The notes under the pieces were generated by a model. The model was not told the DNA's origin and made no database searches. It saw only the letters and a program-made list of their open reading frames with translations. The translations under genes were made by a program, and so were the position numbers. A stretch of DNA of 64,000 bases from Rhynchonema sp. JSB1_4. Lineage: Eukaryota; Nematoda; Chromadorea; Monhysterida; Xyalidae. This document shows, piece by piece, positions 60,759 to 64,000 of this stretch (the first letter of the stretch is position 1; each line of letters begins with the position of its first letter). The DNA is taken from NCBI GenBank assembly GCA_030248065.1, contig JASAMV010004701.1, forward strand, positions 62,001-126,000, written 5' to 3'.

Positions 60759-61339
60759 TTTTCAACCAAAAAATAGGTTCAAAAAAAATCGCAAAAATTA
60801 TGACAAAACTTGGGTTAAAATCTGAGCCAAAAAATTCGGGCCGGGCCGGGCCGGGCCGGAGATTTGGGGGTTCGGGCCGGGCCGGGCCGGAGATTTGGGG
60901 GTACGGGTCGGGCCGGGCCGGAGATTTGGGGGCTCGGGCCGGGCCGGGCCGGCCAAACCCGGCCCGATTGCGACCTCTGTTTCTTTGTCGTTTGTTCGTT
61001 CATGTTCACATTTTCGTTTATTAATACTCATGTTCATTTTTTTAGGGTTTCTCCGGATCTTGTGTAAAGGTCTTTGCGAAAGCGTGCAGATAAAATTTGA
61101 ATTTGAATTTGAACCTCCCGTAGACACGAGTGCCTTTATCTCCGTGTCCGAAAAATGATTCATAAATTTCTCTTTTAAACACATGTGGCGGGAGGCTCGG
61201 TATGCCATCATCATGGCCAAACCGGGAAGACTTATTATAAATAAAACGGATTAACCGGATTAAACGGATTTTTGCGTGCTGGGGAAAGATTCATTATTTT
61301 TTCTAAATAAAACGGATTAAACGGATCGAAGCTGGAACT

Positions 61340-61560
61340 CGGTCCTGAACCAAAGCTTGGGCTTAGGCTTGAGCTTCGGATTACGCTTAGGCAAAAAAAA
61401 AAAAAAAAAACCCCCCCCCCCCCCCCAACCCCCTCCTCCCACTCCCAAACAACGAAAAAACCCCCCCCCCCCCCCCCTTACACTCACGTTTACGCACATG
61501 TTTGGGCTTGAGTCTTGGCTCAGGCTTAAACTGAGGCTTAGGCTTAGGCCGAATTTTGTG
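61340..61560 (+). repeat. Degenerate TTAGGC-like tracts around homopolymers
   Basis: GGCTTAGGCTTGAGCTTCGG near 61348 and GGCTTAGGCTTAGGCC near 61533 are degenerate telomere-type hexamers. Between them are runs of about 18 A and more than 14 C. The block begins next to ATAAAACGGATTAAACGG termini, as at 38529. Confidence 0.75.
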
Positions 61561-62159
61561 ACCAATCGGGCTGAATAGGACTGGGGCTGAAGGGGGTGTG
61601 GGCTGCATAAAACTGCGGCTGTGTGGGCGGCGCGGGCTGAATAGGACATCCCGGTTTCTCACCAGAGGTCGCAATCGAGCCGGGACGTGGCCGGCCCGGC
61701 TCGACCCGATCGCCCAAACCTTCAGCCCGGCCTGGCCCGAATTTTTTGGGTCAACCCGATTTCTGTCATAGTTTTTGCGAGCTTTCTGAACCTATTTTTG
61801 GTGGAATATAACGGCTTTCGATGAAAAAGTTGTCAGATAAAGGCAGTCTATGGGATGTTGTCAGGCAGCTCCGAATACCGTAACCCACCGTAATTTTGAT
61901 GTGCAAGCAGTGTAGTTCCTGGAAAAATACAACAGAAAATTTTTTTTCTAAAATTAGCGTGGTTTTGGGAAAGTGGCGCGAGCTGTGGTAGTGCCAAAAA
62001 AGTGAGCATAATTTTAAATTAGAGCCAAAACGTTTATGAAACATTTGTGATCAAACGGCACAATGCGAAACAGATCGGTATTTTATTTTGATGGTGCGGT
62101 GGTAGGGTCAAAATTTTTCACGTTTCAGCCCTTCGGGCTCAGACAGGGGGCTGATATGG

Positions 62160-62270
62160 GAAAATTTCTGGCCGGGTTTCCCACCCCCCGCCCCCCCCTT
62201 TTTTGGGCCCCCCCCCCCTTTGAGAAAAAAACCCCTTTTTACCCCCCCCCCCCCCCCGCCCCTCCCTTTT
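62160..62270. repeat. C-rich low-complexity tract
   Basis: Runs of C up to about 15 bases interspersed with T and A runs. It abuts the copy of the 54207-54569 MITE interior that starts at 62265. Such tracts are prone to sequencing length error. Confidence 0.85.
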
Positions 62271-62419
62271 GACTCCCAAAACATTTGTGTGCTGAACAAC
62301 ACTGGTGTGCTGAAAGCTGGGAAAAAATTGAGTCAGCCAGCTAAACTGTCATCACCCCCCCCACCCAACCCCTTTCTTTTGTTTGCGAAAACACGTTATC
62401 TGGAGTGTTTTGGACCAAA

Positions 62420-63475
62420 CCCAGTTACGTGTGTGGACACTTGTTGAATGTATGACAAATATGGCAAAAATAATAAATGTCATAAATGTCACACGCGTCA
62501 ACAAGTGTACATAACAGCACGACTGTTTGTACGCTTGTTGACTGTATGACATTTATGACAATAATGTTTCGTGCAATCAACAAGTGTACAAAACAGCACG
62601 ACTGTATTGTACAAAAATGACTGTTGACTGTAAAGGCAGTCTACCGGAGGTTGTCACTCAGCCCCCGAATACCGTAACCCACTGCAAGCAAGATCGTTGC
62701 GAGACCCATGCTGATCGCTGCTTATCCACACGTGTATTAGCGGCAGCAAGCTGGAAATTGTCATCATGCGCGTCGATCCCCAAAACTTGGAAATGTTGGT
62801 TGGTGTTGGCGCTAACACGCAGAACATAGATAAAAAACAAAATGGTCTCGACACGATCTTTGCAGATCAAAATTACGGTGGGTTACGGTATTCGGGGGCT
62901 GAGTGACAACCTCCCGTAGACTGCCTTTATGACAAAAATGACATTTATGACAAATAACGTGGCATTCAGCAATTGGATGAATTATAACAGCCAGCCAAAC
63001 TGCGCGAACATATAACATATAACCGAACATATAACTTGGCGGAACGAACGAACAACCCAAAACATCGATGCGCTTTTGAAATTGGATTTTCCCGCTCTTT
63101 ACTGATTGGGAATCACAAAAACAATATTTGCCTGCATTTTGCATATACTTGGCTGTTTTGGCTGACAATGTGCACAAAAACAAAATAATGACAACGACGA
63201 CATATCAAAAACATTTTTGTCATAAATGTCATTTTTGTCAAACAGTCAACAAGTGTACAACACGGTCGTGCTGTTTTGTACACTTGTTGATTGCGCAAAA
63301 CATTATTGTCATAAATGTCATACAGTCAACAAGCGTACAATACAGTCGTGCTGTAATGTACACTTGTTGACACATGCATTAACTGTGTTAAGTTATTTTT
63401 GTCACATAGTCAACAAGCGTACAAAACGCACCCCCCGTGTTTTGTACAGTTGTTTACAGTCAACAAGTGTCTAGT
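62420..63475. repeat. Cluster of short hairpin units with CAACAAGTGTAC ends
   Basis: At least five units pair GTCAACAAGTGTACA with TGTACACTTGTTGAC around a short AACAGCACGACTG loop, with TGACATTTATGACA spacers. Examples are near 62498-62550, 63238-63290, 63323-63372 and 63409-63467. The unit at 62631-62929 is inserted among them. Confidence 0.8.
62631..62929. mobile_element. MITE with roughly 50-bp inverted ends
   Basis: TAAAGGCAGTCTACCGGAGG at the left and its complement at the right, followed inward by matching CCCCCGAATACCGTAACCCA on both sides. A half copy lies at 61842-61895. The interior (about 200 bp) is unique and non-coding. Confidence 0.82.
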
Positions 63476-64000
63476 TACCCCCAGTTACCGTGCCAAGTTT
63501 CATTGAGATTGGTTTTGGTCGAATATCAATATATATGGCGGAGACCCTTTAATAGAGCTCCCTTCTATTTAGGTTTTTACGGTATTGGGGGTTATATTTT
63601 TCATTTGGCCCCATTATGGGTGGGTTTGCGCGCGGAGCGACCCGACGAGGTCCGGGGGTCGGCCCGGCCCGGCCCGGCCCGACTTGGAAAAAAGTCGGCC
63701 CGGCCCGATTTTTTCGGCCTGACTTTTTCTGATGATATTTTGGGGAAAATTTTCTGGTGAAAAAATTACTGTTTTTTTCGTTTAGAAATACCTGATAATC
63801 ATGGAAGTCGGTACTAATTTGCAGAATCGCGAGAAATTTTGGCAAATTTAGCCTAAAAAATCACGATTTTTTATTGAAATTCGATGATGTCGGGCCTTTT
63901 CGGGCCGGCCACCCCGGCCCGGCCCGGCCCGACCGTTGGGTCAGCTCGAGATACCCTCCCCCACATCCCCCCAAAGGGTTCCGTGGGGTTGGAAAAAAAA
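63476..64000. other. Right edge: repeat remnants
   Basis: It holds an orphan right end of the TA-flanked family (TATTTAGGTTTTTACGG near 63568), GGCCCGGCCC tracts and a GCTCGAGATACCC stretch like the PRRC1-intron MITE. No gene recognised. Confidence 0.6.

Larger units (their letters stand above)
59716..60979. mobile_element. GGGCC-rich hAT-like element hosting two insertions
   Basis: Termini CAGAGGTCGCAATCGGGCCGG and the complement ending GCGACCTCTG are flanked by the exact duplication TTTCTTTG at 59708-59715 and 60980-60987. (GGGCC)n tracts lie near both ends. Elements 59944-60349 and 60414-60758 are inserted in its middle. It is related to 35743-37177. A lone CAGAGGTCGCAATCG end also occurs at 61664. 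Confidence 0.9.

Noticed and set aside
59704..61158. Open frames encoding Gly/Arg/Ala/Pro repeats in GGGCC tracts
   Set aside because: They arise from the repeat composition in several frames and both strands, without splice sites or starts in context; not genes.
61908..61922. CAGTGTAGTTCCTGG at 61908 as the start of another complete MITE
   Set aside because: I could not find the matching CCAGGAACTACACTG end or an 8-bp duplication downstream within the window; treated as an orphan end.

Overview
The window is nuclear DNA from an animal. Protein-coding genes are broken into many short exons. Introns end in pyrimidine-rich (T/C)AG acceptors, exon phases close across every junction I could follow, and the genes are animal households: a ZO-type MAGUK, Arp3, MPP10, PRRC1 and a mitoribosomal mL64 relative. 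Degenerate arrays of the hexamer TTAGGC (nematode-type telomere repeat) occur several times inside repeats, so a nematode or related ecdysozoan is my best guess. The species cannot be named from the sequence.

Layout. 1.9-31.3 kb (+): one long gene for a tight-junction ZO/polychaetoid-type scaffold (PDZ-PDZ-PDZ-SH3-GuK-linker-ZU5). It appears to have two alternative amino-terminal starts, a five-exon upstream set at 1924-9791 and a single first exon at 15594. 32.6-34.6 kb (-): a GADD45GIP1/mL64-like mitochondrial protein, convergent with ZO and separated from it by a 274-bp palindrome. 35-42 kb: a block of nested non-autonomous transposons and fold-back repeats. 42.2-43.4 kb (+): a secreted saposin-B-domain protein lying between two oppositely oriented minisatellite arrays. 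44.3-45.6 kb: more nested elements. 46.1-49.9 kb (+): PRRC1, with a hAT-like MITE and a 5'-truncated LINE in intron 2. 50.4-53.5 kb (-): MPP10 (U3 snoRNP). 54.6-57.8 kb (-): Arp3 (Arp2/3 complex). 57.9-64 kb: a second repeat block with insertions three levels deep.

The genes are unrelated in pathway (cell junctions, actin nucleation, rRNA processing, mitochondrial translation, ER/Golgi-associated PRRC1), so this is ordinary animal gene order rather than a functional cluster. The unusual content is the repeat landscape: at least ten elements with CAGNG-type termini, most with exact 8-bp target duplications (hAT-like), a TA-flanked Tc1/mariner-like family, telomere-like hexamers carried inside inverted-repeat elements, and the inverted array pair around the saposin gene. 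No transposase gene is visible. Splice donors are also unusual: position +3 is often T or C, +5 is nearly always G, and two introns appear to be GC-AG.

All exon models are hand-built from splice signals, phase and family resemblance; no transcript data or database searches were available.
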